Source: a virus. From it: a DNA stretch of 23,205 nt. The position numbers were made by a program, and so were the translations under genes. A model generated the notes under the pieces. It was not told the origin of the DNA and searched no databases. It was given only the letters and a program-made list of their open reading frames with translations. Of the stretch, positions 7,358 through 13,954 are shown piece by piece. The stretch is taken from the IMG/VR virus record IMGVR_UViG_3300044620_001448, positions 1 through 23,205 of that record. The stretch is one strand, 5' to 3'. Position 1 is the stretch's first letter. Every line of letters begins with the position of its first letter.

Positions 7358-8083
7358 TTACCTGTCGCTGGACCAGTCTTTGGTGGCGTTAAAGGCTAAC
7401 TGCTCTTCACGAATCTGCGCGTCGGTCTTGCGAGCCGCAAAAATGCTGCCAGTGGTCGCAAAGTTTTGAGCCATCTTGCTCGCCACGGAAACCCGCGCCT
7501 GCGAAAGGGCCGATCCAACCGCCGATCCGGCACCCCAAGTGATTTCCTTGTCCTGCAAACCCGCCACAAACTCAAAGCCCCGATCACCGGGGAAAATCTG
7601 TTGCTGGCTTTCGTGCGTGTACCGCCACTCGCGCGGGCGCCGCAGATCAATCAGGCGGCTTTCATACGTAATCGTGATCACGCATTCGTCTTCGCTGTCA
7701 TACACGTCGGGAACGTCCATCCGCCCCGATGCGGCAAGGACCGGGTCAATGATCAAGGCCCCGCTGGTATCCATAAGCCCAAGCCAAAGACGGCCCTGAT
7801 CGCCCTGCAAGGCGTCCACCGATACCGCTGCCAGCAGGTCGGCGGGGATCCCCGAAAGCGTCACTGTCCAGCCAGACGCCACAACCTCGGTCGTTTCCTC
7901 GATATTGGACACCGCAAGCAGGGTGCCCGCCCCGGTCCATGTCTGGCCCGCCCAAGTTATGGGCGCGTAGCCCGTCCAGAGCCGGACGGTGCCCGCGCCG
8001 AACACGCCCTCAAAGAACAGCGCGGGCCGCACCACATGATCTTGCAGCGCCGCAAGGAAGGCGGCGGAAGCTGCTCGTGTCAT
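7358..8083 (-). CDS. tail hub-type protein (position of lambda L / GTA g13)
   Basis: This encodes 241 residues. It contains FEGVFGAGTVRLWTGYAPI and WTGAGTLLAVSNIEETTEV, followed by VTLSGIPADLLAAV, GRLWLGLMD, ECVITITYESRLIDL and a C-terminal DAQIREEQLAFNATKDWSS. The sequence of short beta-strands resembles hub proteins that sit between the distal tail and the central tip. Identification comes mainly from synteny: tape measure, this gene's upstream partner, this gene, peptidase, tip protein, as in rhodobacterial GTAs and lambdoid tails. It overlaps the upstream gene by ATGA. There is no cysteine cluster of the lambda L iron-sulfur kind. Confidence 0.75.
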   Translation of the reverse strand: MTRAASAAFLAALQDHVVRPALFFEGVFGAGTVRLWTGYAPITWAGQTWTGAGTLLAVSNIEETTEVVASGWTVTLSGIPADLLAAVSVDALQGDQGRLWLGLMDTSGALIIDPVLAASGRMDVPDVYDSEDECVITITYESRLIDLRRPREWRYTHESQQQIFPGDRGFEFVAGLQDKEITWGAGSAVGSALSQARVSVASKMAQNFATTGSIFAARKTDAQIREEQLAFNATKDWSSDR

Positions 8084-8667
8084 AGCGCCTCGCGCGCCGA
8101 AAGGCTGAAGTCGTGCTTGTCCACTCTGCCAATGACAGTCGGGATGGCCGAGGTGGCGCGAAGTAAAACGCCGGGGTTAACAACGTTCAACGCTGCGTTA
8201 TCTGCCGGGCTGGTGCGCAGCGCCGGGACAAAGCTGAGCGTGGCAGCCCCGGCGACGGGAACTGCGTTGGCCGTCACCCGGTAAAGCCGGGTATTTGAAC
8301 CAGTGCCCAGCGAAAAGAAATCACCCGCGCGCAATCCGGTGCCCGCCCAGCCATCTGTCACAAGGGTTGTACCCGCCTGTCCCGCCCCGTTTACCTGCGG
8401 GGTGCCAAGTCCAGTCGGGTTCAAGATGGACGGATCGCGGAAGATGAAGGCAGTAACCGGCCCGCCCAAGGCGTCAAAGAAGGCCGAAAGCGTGCGGGCG
8501 TTTTGCCCTTGGGTTGTGGCGAACTCGATCTGATATTGCCACCAGCGCCCGCCCCAATCCTGCACTTGCTGGGTTCCGGTGAACGGGCTTGATTTTGTGG
8601 CAGTGGCAGATGCCAAGTATCGCTCGACCCGGCGAACCAAGGTGATTGGAAGCTCTGGCGCGGTCAT
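8080..8667 (-). CDS. distal tail protein-like (position of GTA g12)
   Basis: This encodes 195 residues. It contains LVRRVERYLASATATKSSPF, QVQDWGGRWWQYQIEFA and FFDALGGPVTAFIFRDPS, then a beta-rich loop region (TTLVTDGWAGTG, GDFFSLGTGSNTRLYRVTA) and a C-terminal RVDKHDFSLSAREAL. The WGGRWWxYxIEF strand and the AFIFRDPS element are typical of small phage baseplate/distal-tail proteins that cap the tube and carry the hub. It directly follows the tape measure gene, with a TGATG overlap, which supports the role. An exact Pfam assignment cannot be made by eye. Confidence 0.76.
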   Translation of the reverse strand: MTAPELPITLVRRVERYLASATATKSSPFTGTQQVQDWGGRWWQYQIEFATTQGQNARTLSAFFDALGGPVTAFIFRDPSILNPTGLGTPQVNGAGQAGTTLVTDGWAGTGLRAGDFFSLGTGSNTRLYRVTANAVPVAGAATLSFVPALRTSPADNAALNVVNPGVLLRATSAIPTVIGRVDKHDFSLSAREAL

Positions 8668-10391
8668 CAGTACCCCCGCGCGGTCGCGGCGCGGCTGGCC
8701 TGCACAGACCGCTGGATAATGCTTGGCAAGGCCTCTTGAAGGCGGCGGGCAATCAGCGCGTCCGTTCCCTCAACCGCCCCACGCGCGTCAATGGTTATCG
8801 CCACGCTCGGGGCCGCTGCGGCAGAACGCAGGGCGGTGTTGTTGGTGACGTAGCCATTCCCGCCCATAGTGACAATCTCCGGCCCGTTTTCGCCGACCAT
8901 GTAGGACCGCCCCGCCAAGACAGGCCCGCCAGAGGCACGTCCGCCGCCGAAAAAGGGGGCCAGGACTGCGCCAAGCCCGCCTTCCCCGAAAAGCCCCAAA
9001 TTCAGCCCCTGGAACGCATTGCGGGCCAGTTGATCGGCCAGACTGGCGAACAGGTCCGCCAGCGCCTCCTTGCCGGACTTCGAACCCGTCACAATACCCG
9101 CGAACACGTCTTCGAACCGCTTGTTAAGCTGCTCTGCAAAGCGATCCGTTTCCTGCATCTGCTCCTGGAACAGCATCATGGCCTGCACCGCTTCCGGCGA
9201 CTCCTCAACCACCGACCGAAGCGGGCTGCACACGCGCGCGGGCACGGCTGCCCGGCTTGCGGTGTTGCGGCGGGCCAGATCGTTCTGCGCCCCTGTTCCG
9301 CCCGGTGCCCGGCTGCCGTAAGCGTCCAAAGCCTGCCCGCCGGGCGAAAACTCAAATCCCATTACCGCCAGCGCAGCCTCGGCGGCTTCCCGGTTTTCCT
9401 GCGCCAAAGCCGCCGCCTGTGTGCGCAAATTGGCATACAGGCCATAGGCGTCCGCAAGGGAGGCATTCATGTCGGCAACCGCATCGGCAGCGCCGCCGGT
9501 TTCCGTGGCGACCTCGCCTGCGCGCTTGGCCATTTCTCCGAGCGCAAAAGCCGACTCACGCAATGGCTCTGGCAGTTCCCGCCCGGACGGAACAAGGGCC
9601 TCCATAACGGCCAGCGCTTCGCTTGCGGCTGCCGCTACATCCCGCACGCCCTCGGATCGCCCAACTGCGTCAATGGCGTCGGCCAGCATCAAGGCTTTTT
9701 CTGCGGTCAGCCCTATCGCCGATTCCGCTTGCCTCAAGCCTTCTTCTGTACCGGCCAGAGTAATTTTAAGGCCAACTGCATTCGGTGCGCTCTCAAGCGC
9801 TTTCCGCGCAATCTCCACTTCGGCAAAGCGGTCCCGAACCTCTTGCAGGGGCGCGTTCAGCGCAGTGACGGTGGACAGAAGCTCATCGAAAGTCTTGCCA
9901 AGGGCCACCCCGGCCAGATAGTCGGAAAAGCTGCGAACATCTTCCGCGAACTCGCCGAACTTTGCGGTCAACTCCGCCGTGGACGAGGCTGCGGTAAGGA
10001 CGAGCGCCTCATATTCATCAAGGCCCTTCGCGAACTCAGAAACCGCCTTGGACGCAGACTGCGCCTCTTCGCCAGCCCCGAACAGCGCCTTGACGACCGG
10101 AATCAGAATTGCCGCCGTCGTGCCGAGCGCAATGCCCAGCAGGCCGAACCCGGAAAGCAATTGCGGCAACTGTTGCGCCAATGCCTGCGATGCAGATGTT
10201 CCGGCCCCCACCTGTACGGCAAAGTCCTGAATCTGGAAGCCAAGGTTTTGCAACCCGCCGCTGGGCATCCGCGAAGCCCGGTCCAGATCGCGGAAGGCGG
10301 CATTGCCCGCCGCGCCGATCCCGGTCAGTTCTTCCCGAACCTGTTTCCCGCCGACAGCGGCAAGACGAATGGAAACCTGTTTTTCAGTCAT
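8667..10391 (-). CDS. tail length tape measure protein
   Basis: This encodes 574 residues from the ATG at 10391, chosen over the ATG at 10403 because GGAAAG lies six bases before it and it overlaps the chaperone stop (ATGACTGA). It starts TEKQVSIRLAAVGG with a helical N-terminus, has a hydrophobic stretch ~82-105 (LLSGFGLLGIALGTTAAILIPVV), long Ala/Glu-rich helices, and a C-terminal domain with GGGRASGGPVLAGRSYMVGE then NGPEIVTMG, the usual tape-measure ending. It fixes tail length and is expelled during DNA entry. Residues ~375-400 (TASRAAVPARVCSPLRS) look unlike their surroundings and may be read out of the ancestral frame. It is short compared with lambda gpH (853 aa), predicting a shorter tail. 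Confidence 0.9.
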   Translation of the reverse strand: MTEKQVSIRLAAVGGKQVREELTGIGAAGNAAFRDLDRASRMPSGGLQNLGFQIQDFAVQVGAGTSASQALAQQLPQLLSGFGLLGIALGTTAAILIPVVKALFGAGEEAQSASKAVSEFAKGLDEYEALVLTAASSTAELTAKFGEFAEDVRSFSDYLAGVALGKTFDELLSTVTALNAPLQEVRDRFAEVEIARKALESAPNAVGLKITLAGTEEGLRQAESAIGLTAEKALMLADAIDAVGRSEGVRDVAAAASEALAVMEALVPSGRELPEPLRESAFALGEMAKRAGEVATETGGAADAVADMNASLADAYGLYANLRTQAAALAQENREAAEAALAVMGFEFSPGGQALDAYGSRAPGGTGAQNDLARRNTASRAAVPARVCSPLRSVVEESPEAVQAMMLFQEQMQETDRFAEQLNKRFEDVFAGIVTGSKSGKEALADLFASLADQLARNAFQGLNLGLFGEGGLGAVLAPFFGGGRASGGPVLAGRSYMVGENGPEIVTMGGNGYVTNNTALRSAAAAPSVAITIDARGAVEGTDALIARRLQEALPSIIQRSVQASRAATARGY

Positions 10392-11045
10392 CCGACTTTC
10401 CATTCATCTGCCGCACCATGGCGGCTTCAATCGCGGGCAGCATTTCTGAGGCCAAAGCCTCGTCAACACCGGCAGCGCGGGCCATCGCCAGCGCCGCCGT
10501 CATATCGAAGCCGATCACCGCGCCCGGCATTGCCCTGACCTGTCCCCCAAGACGGGTTGCCAGTTCCCACACCTGCCAGCCCTCCCAAGTTTCTGGGCGG
10601 TGAACGATGTAGGCGCAGTTCTCGCAGGGTGACGGGCAAGAGCCGCAGTATTCAGCGCCCCCGCCTGGCAGGTAATGCCATTCGGCAAGGGCGCTCAGGC
10701 GTTTTTTTCCGCACTCACCAACAGGCCGCGCGTCACATATTCCGCTGAAAACTTCCGAGCGATGACGTAGTTGTCCATCAGCGCCTCGATCCATTCCGGG
10801 GAAGGCTCAATCACCTTCCCGTCGGCATCGCCCACGCCTTCCCATTCCAGAATGGCAAGTTTTGCCACCTCAACGGTCAGCGTAAAGAACCGCATGTCGG
10901 GCGAAACATCATCGGACAGCGCCCGCATCGCGGGGGCGGTGGACGCCGCCGCCATAATGGCAGAGGTCAGGGGGGCCACCCGAAGGCGCACACCGTCCGC
11001 GACATCAAGCCAATATGGCTGTTTTTCAAGATTGAGCCGGATCAT
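10384..11045 (-). CDS. tail assembly chaperone, long form by -1 frameshift (lambda GT type)
   Basis: The predicted product of about 220 residues is made when ribosomes slip back one base on the heptamer at 10707-10701 near the end of the short chaperone gene. After the slip, reading continues RLSALAEWHYLPGGG, a Cys cluster (YCGSCPSPCENC, spacing C-x2-C-x3-C-x2-C), then WEGWQVWELATRLGGQ and a helical C-terminus ending at 10384. The downstream frame alone has no credible start: the only upstream in-frame ATG (10794) lies antisense-like inside the first gene. In lambda and many siphoviruses the GT form loads onto the tape measure and recruits tube protein; it is absent from the finished virion. 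The gene order before the tape measure fits exactly. Confidence 0.82.
10695..11045 (-). CDS. tail assembly chaperone, short form (lambda G type)
   Basis: This encodes 116 residues ending SAEKNA at the TGA 10697-10695. The N-terminus (MIRLNLEKQPYWLDVADGVR) is beta-like, then helical (TSAIMAAASTAPAMRALSDD, FFTLTVEVAKLAILEWEGV, EWIEALMDNYVIARKFSAEY). The length, the position between tail tube and tape measure, and the frameshift site near the 3' end define the G-type chaperone, which coats the tape measure during tail assembly. It overlaps the previous gene by ATGA. The last codons before the stop carry A-AAA-AAC in the reading phase needed for simultaneous -1 slippage. Confidence 0.82.
   Translation of the reverse strand: MIRLNLEKQPYWLDVADGVRLRVAPLTSAIMAAASTAPAMRALSDDVSPDMRFFTLTVEVAKLAILEWEGVGDADGKVIEPSPEWIEALMDNYVIARKFSAEYVTRGLLVSAEKNA
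10701..10707 (-). promoter_or_regulatory. programmed -1 ribosomal frameshift heptamer A AAA AAC
   Basis: On the minus strand seven A residues preceded by GG and followed by C are read in zero frame as GAA AAA AAC GCC TGA. The heptamer A-AAA-AAC has the classical X-XXY-YYZ phase, and the -1 frame continues open for 105 codons to 10384. The zero-frame stop lies only two codons beyond. Slippage is therefore expected to give a minor fused product, as in lambda G/GT. I did not identify a clear downstream stimulatory pseudoknot; GC-rich sequence just 3' (10700-10650) could form one. Confidence 0.8.
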
Positions 11046-11251
11046 TCTTCACCATGATGTTTTGTGTCTGTTACGACCAAGTCCAGCCAAGCCGCCTGAA
11101 CGGTAATCTCGGCAGACACCGCGAACGGCTTGGCTTCAATCGGATGAATAACAATTTTTGTCACACCCATAAGCTGTTTACCGTCCACCAGAACCCTTGT
11201 GTTGGTCGAAGTCCCGTCGCTGATAATCTGCACATGTCCTGCGCGGCGCAT
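11042..11251 (-). CDS. small phage protein between tail tube and chaperone genes
   Basis: This encodes 69 residues. It reads as a compact beta protein: HVQIISDGTSTNTRVLVDGK, GVTKIVIHPIEAKPFAVSAE, ITVQAAWLDLVVTDTK. Its ATG overlaps the stop of the tail-tube gene (TGATG) and its stop overlaps the chaperone start (ATGA), so all three are translationally coupled. I do not recognise a family. The location suggests a tail-assembly or tube-associated role; it could be a small adaptor or minor tube component. It has no membrane segment and no cysteine. Confidence 0.72.
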   Translation of the reverse strand: MRRAGHVQIISDGTSTNTRVLVDGKQLMGVTKIVIHPIEAKPFAVSAEITVQAAWLDLVVTDTKHHGEE

Positions 11252-12192
11252 CAGTAGCTCGCAACCGTGTTGACAAGAACGACCGTTGCCATTCGGGCGG
11301 GCGACGTTGCCCGTGCGGCTTGCCAGTCAAACGTGACCTGCATCCCAGATGGGCCGGAAATCTCCCGGCGCGGTCGCGGCAAATACACCGCGTGGGCGGT
11401 GATCGTAAGACTGGCATTCGCGCCAATGGTCCACGAAAACTCAAGCGAGCAGGGAACGCCGTTGACGGCTTGGGTCAGCAGGGTGGTATCCGCAAACCGG
11501 GCAACGATGTTGCCATTCATCATCGCCTTTGACGGGTCCAAGCCGTCAATCCGTCCATCCGACCGGATGGTTTCGACCCGGTCCAGGTTGTTCATATAGT
11601 TGACTTGGGCGGACACGATGTTCGCCAGCGTGGCCCCGTCCCGGCGAATGGCCCCGTTGAAGTGGCCGAACCGGGTAAGGGTGGCAAGCTGCGCAAGTGT
11701 GCCCGCTGCTGTGCTTGTGCCCAGCGTTTCGCCTTGGGCAATCAGGCCCACGGTCGCCTGCAAAAGGCCTGACCGAGTCATGCTGAACGACAACCGATCC
11801 GCCATAACCCCTGAATACATCGGGAAGCTGGGCACATCGGGCATTTGCACCTCAATCGAGGCGCTGGGAAGCGTCCAGTTGCCCGAGTGGAAGGTGTGGG
11901 TCTTGGGCGTGGTCCCGGTCGTGGTGGGCTGGCCGAACAGCAGTTTCAGCCAATACCCAATGCCATCCGTGTCAATCGGAATTACATGATCGCCGTCCGC
12001 CGTCAGGGCATCCCGGATTGGCGCAACCGGGTCGCGGCCAAGCCCAAGAATGTCATCATCCAGCAACGGCTGCCCCGCCGAAAGCGCCGTGGAAATGAAA
12101 GGCAGTTGAGTGTATCCGCTGGCGGGCGAGGTGCCGTAGACGGTTTCATAGGCAAACGCGGTGACGGTTCTCGCGCCCTGCTGACGTGCCAT
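11251..12192 (-). CDS. major tail (tube) protein
   Basis: This encodes 313 residues. It starts ARQQGARTVTAFAYETVYG and continues with PFISTALSAGQPLLDDDILG, YWLKLLFGQPTTTG, FTIGANASLTI-like strands and a conserved-type ending RREISGPSGMQVTFDWQ. That order (ETxYGT near the N-terminus, a region of inserted Ig-like strands, and PSGMQVTFDW near the end) is typical of siphovirus tail tube proteins, which stack as hexamers around the tape measure. AGGAG lies nine bases upstream of the ATG, one of the better ribosome-binding sites in the operon, as expected for an abundant protein. The cluster position after the tail terminator supports the call. Confidence 0.87.
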   Translation of the reverse strand: MARQQGARTVTAFAYETVYGTSPASGYTQLPFISTALSAGQPLLDDDILGLGRDPVAPIRDALTADGDHVIPIDTDGIGYWLKLLFGQPTTTGTTPKTHTFHSGNWTLPSASIEVQMPDVPSFPMYSGVMADRLSFSMTRSGLLQATVGLIAQGETLGTSTAAGTLAQLATLTRFGHFNGAIRRDGATLANIVSAQVNYMNNLDRVETIRSDGRIDGLDPSKAMMNGNIVARFADTTLLTQAVNGVPCSLEFSWTIGANASLTITAHAVYLPRPRREISGPSGMQVTFDWQAARATSPARMATVVLVNTVASY

Positions 12193-12208
12193 TTTAGGAA
12201 CTCCTGTA

Positions 12209-12643
12209 TCAGCCTAAAGGATCGGCGGTGGAATAGTGCAGGACTACCGCAATCACGGCAGCCCGGATTGTTTCAGCGCCGTCAACGGGAAGGTCAGACG
12301 GCTGAGGCGCTTCCGGTTCTGACCAGTCGCACCGCCCGCCCAAGGTTCGGTGCGCCGCCAAGGCTGCGCCAATCCGTGTGCAGATCGCGTCAAAGACCTC
12401 GGCGCGGCTATCCGCCTGCACCAGCACTTCGATTTCGGCGCGGTGCTGATAATGCCAGCGCAAGGGTGACATTGTGGCCTCGGCCTCGCCCGGCGCGCCG
12501 TCCCGCACAATCACAAGCCCATCTGCCGGGATAGTCACCGGCAAAGGCTCAGCGCGCAAAACCCGAACAGCAGGGACAGCACTCAGACCGGCGCTGATCA
12601 CCTCGTACAACGCTTGCAGAACCGTTTCCCGCGTGGAAGCCAT
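12209..12643 (-). CDS. tail terminator / minor tail protein U-like
   Basis: This encodes 144 residues from the ATG at 12643, one base after the upstream TGA; the longer ATG at 12667 would lie inside the previous gene. It contains TRETVLQALYEVISAGLSAV, PVTIPADGLVIVRDG, HYQHRAEIEVLVQADSRAE, FDAICTRIGAALAAHRTLGG and TIRAAVIAVVLHYSTADPLG. The alternation of an N-terminal helix, a beta hairpin and a second helix with a C-terminal VxLHYxTADPLG strand is characteristic of phage tail terminators, which cap the tube and join it to the head. The gene lies immediately before the tail tube gene, which fits. Confidence 0.78.
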   Translation of the reverse strand: MASTRETVLQALYEVISAGLSAVPAVRVLRAEPLPVTIPADGLVIVRDGAPGEAEATMSPLRWHYQHRAEIEVLVQADSRAEVFDAICTRIGAALAAHRTLGGRCDWSEPEAPQPSDLPVDGAETIRAAVIAVVLHYSTADPLG

Positions 12644-12644
12644 C

Positions 12645-13265
12645 TCATCCCCGCCATCTTGCGGCAATCAATCCGGGAAGCGTTGCCGCGATGCGGCGCG
12701 CCGCCGGGTAAAGGTTCAAGCGCTTCGGAAGCTTGACTTGCGGGACAAGCAGGAAGATCGGCACCGTCGCGCGCCCGCGCCCCGTCTTGGACCGTGACGC
12801 AACTCCAAGGCCCTTCTTGCTCTCACGCCCATCGGCCACGAGCAGGCTGGGGCCAGTGCGGCGATATACAAAGCGAAGGCGCAAGCCTCGGCGGCGTTCC
12901 CATTCACCGGGAGTAATCTTCGCCCCGCGCGGGCCTTTGCCTGCGGCGGGCAAGGGAATGGCTAGCCAGAACCCATCCTTGGAGCGGATCAGCGGGCCAC
13001 GATCATGACCACCGATGATCTTGGGTGCCTTGGAGTAGACCAGCGCAACGGCATTCATGCTGGGCTGATCGGGCGGGTACACCTTCAAGCGCGTAGCACC
13101 CTGCAACCGGGTTCCCAGGCCAGCCGCGCCAATCTGCTGTCGCCAGTCCGCTTGAACTGCAACCCCGGCATCCCGGATTGCCCCCTTGACGGCCCTTTCC
13201 CCGGCAAGGAACCTTTGTGCCACCAGCTTCTCAATGTCGCCCTCAATCCGGACAACGATCTTCAT
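12645..13265 (-). CDS. phage protein of DUF6441 type, head-tail joining region
   Basis: This encodes 206 residues from the ATG at 13265 (ATGA overlap with the upstream stop). The basic protein contains VVRIEGDIEKLVAQRFLAGE, KGAIRDAGVAVQADWRQQI, GPLIRSKDGFWLAIPLPAAG, a highly basic LRLRFVYRRTGPSLLVADG and FLLVPQVKLPKRLNLYPAAR. From memory this pattern belongs to a family of phage proteins (DUF6441) found where HK97 gp10-like tail-completion proteins normally sit. Position between the head-closure and terminator genes suggests a neck component. High Arg/Lys content could reflect contact with DNA or an acidic partner. Confidence 0.75.
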   Translation of the reverse strand: MKIVVRIEGDIEKLVAQRFLAGERAVKGAIRDAGVAVQADWRQQIGAAGLGTRLQGATRLKVYPPDQPSMNAVALVYSKAPKIIGGHDRGPLIRSKDGFWLAIPLPAAGKGPRGAKITPGEWERRRGLRLRFVYRRTGPSLLVADGRESKKGLGVASRSKTGRGRATVPIFLLVPQVKLPKRLNLYPAARRIAATLPGLIAARWRG

Positions 13266-13576
13266 GCCGGGACCAGATTCAGCGACCAAAGCAGGCGCTC
13301 AGAGTCGCGATCGGGATCGCCTTGGACGCGGAAACGATCCTGTCCGATGACAAGAATGTCGCCGGGCGCAGGCGCGGGCACCTCGGACACGCGAACATCA
13401 ACCGTTGTGGTTTCCGACCGGAATCGGCCTTGTCCAAAGTCCGTGACTTCATCGGGCGCGCGGCGGACAACGCGGCAGGCCACGCCCGGCCCAAAGCCCT
13501 GTTCAAGCCACAGGGCATCCACCGCCATGTTTGCATCGGCAAAGATGGCATCCATGGCGGCGGCAAAGACGGTCAT
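13262..13576 (-). CDS. head-tail joining / head-closure protein (lambda FII position)
   Basis: This encodes 104 residues. It has a short N-terminal helix (TVFAAAMDAIFADANMAVDA), then beta strands (CRVVRRAPDEVTDFGQGRFR, TTVDVRVSEVPAPAPGDILV, RFRVQGDPDRDSERLLWSL). The PxPGDxLVIGxxRFRVQG motif is characteristic of small phage head-closure/stopper proteins. It lies between the decoration protein gene and the DUF6441-like gene. Stop-start overlaps (TGATG upstream, ATGA downstream) couple it to both. The role is inferred from size, motif and order. Confidence 0.78.
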   Translation of the reverse strand: MTVFAAAMDAIFADANMAVDALWLEQGFGPGVACRVVRRAPDEVTDFGQGRFRSETTTVDVRVSEVPAPAPGDILVIGQDRFRVQGDPDRDSERLLWSLNLVPA

Positions 13577-13896
13577 CAGGGAGCGCCATTCAGGCGAACA
13601 CGACCTACGGTATCACCGGAGGCCGCAGCGCGGGTAGCCACCCCAATCTTGTTTGCGTTCGATACGTTTGTGACATTGGTGCCAGACCAGTAAAGCAACT
13701 GCCCGACAGTCCACGCTTGGCCAGTAGCCTTGGGCAGGTCAACGACCCCCACAGTCTGCAAGTTCACATTGGCCCCGGACGCCGCATCGGTAATCGCAAC
13801 GCCGAAAAGCGATCCGACAAGAACGCCGCTGCCAGATGTCACTGTGGACGGCGCTGGGACAGTTACAATGTCACCCTGCTGTACGTAGTTTTTCAT
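13576..13896 (-). CDS. capsid decoration protein, DUF2190 type
   Basis: This encodes 106 residues. It starts KNYVQQGDIVTVPAPSTVTS and continues GVLVGSLFGVAITDAASGAN, a linker with VGVVDLPKATGQAWTVGQLL, YWSGTNVTNVS and IGVATRAAASGDTVGRVRLNG. The order QxGDxxxVPAP, GxLFGVA, GxVxLPKA and GxATxAAASGDTxGxVxLNG identifies the DUF2190 family, whose members decorate the capsid surface. It is encoded just after the capsid gene. GAGGA lies about eight bases before the ATG. The hairpin in the short gap upstream may tune its level relative to capsid. Confidence 0.88.
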   Translation of the reverse strand: MKNYVQQGDIVTVPAPSTVTSGSGVLVGSLFGVAITDAASGANVNLQTVGVVDLPKATGQAWTVGQLLYWSGTNVTNVSNANKIGVATRAAASGDTVGRVRLNGAP

Positions 13897-13921
13897 TTCT
13901 CAGTCCTCATGAAAGGGTTAT

Positions 13922-13942
13922 GGGCGGGCCGTCGGCCCGCCC
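13922..13942 (-). terminator. strong intercistronic hairpin after the capsid gene
   Basis: A perfect nine-base stem (GGGCGGGCC and its complement) closes a three-base loop within the only real gap between the capsid and decoration genes. On the minus strand it is followed by ATAACCCTTTC, with no strong U-tract. It may be a partial terminator or an RNA-stabilising hairpin that raises capsid mRNA over downstream genes; full termination is unlikely because all tail genes lie downstream without another visible promoter. Confidence 0.6.
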
Positions 13943-13954
13943 CAACTGTCACGA

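Noticed and set aside
8646-10538. 630-codon open frame on the plus strand
   Set aside because: It is antisense to the tape measure gene and the product is rich in Arg, Pro, Gln and His with no domain, which is the usual shadow of a high-GC gene.
10695-10794. Independent ATG start for the second chaperone frame
   Set aside because: The upstream part overlaps the first chaperone gene out of frame, lacks a good ribosome-binding site and reads as non-protein-like sequence; the frameshift explains the frame better.
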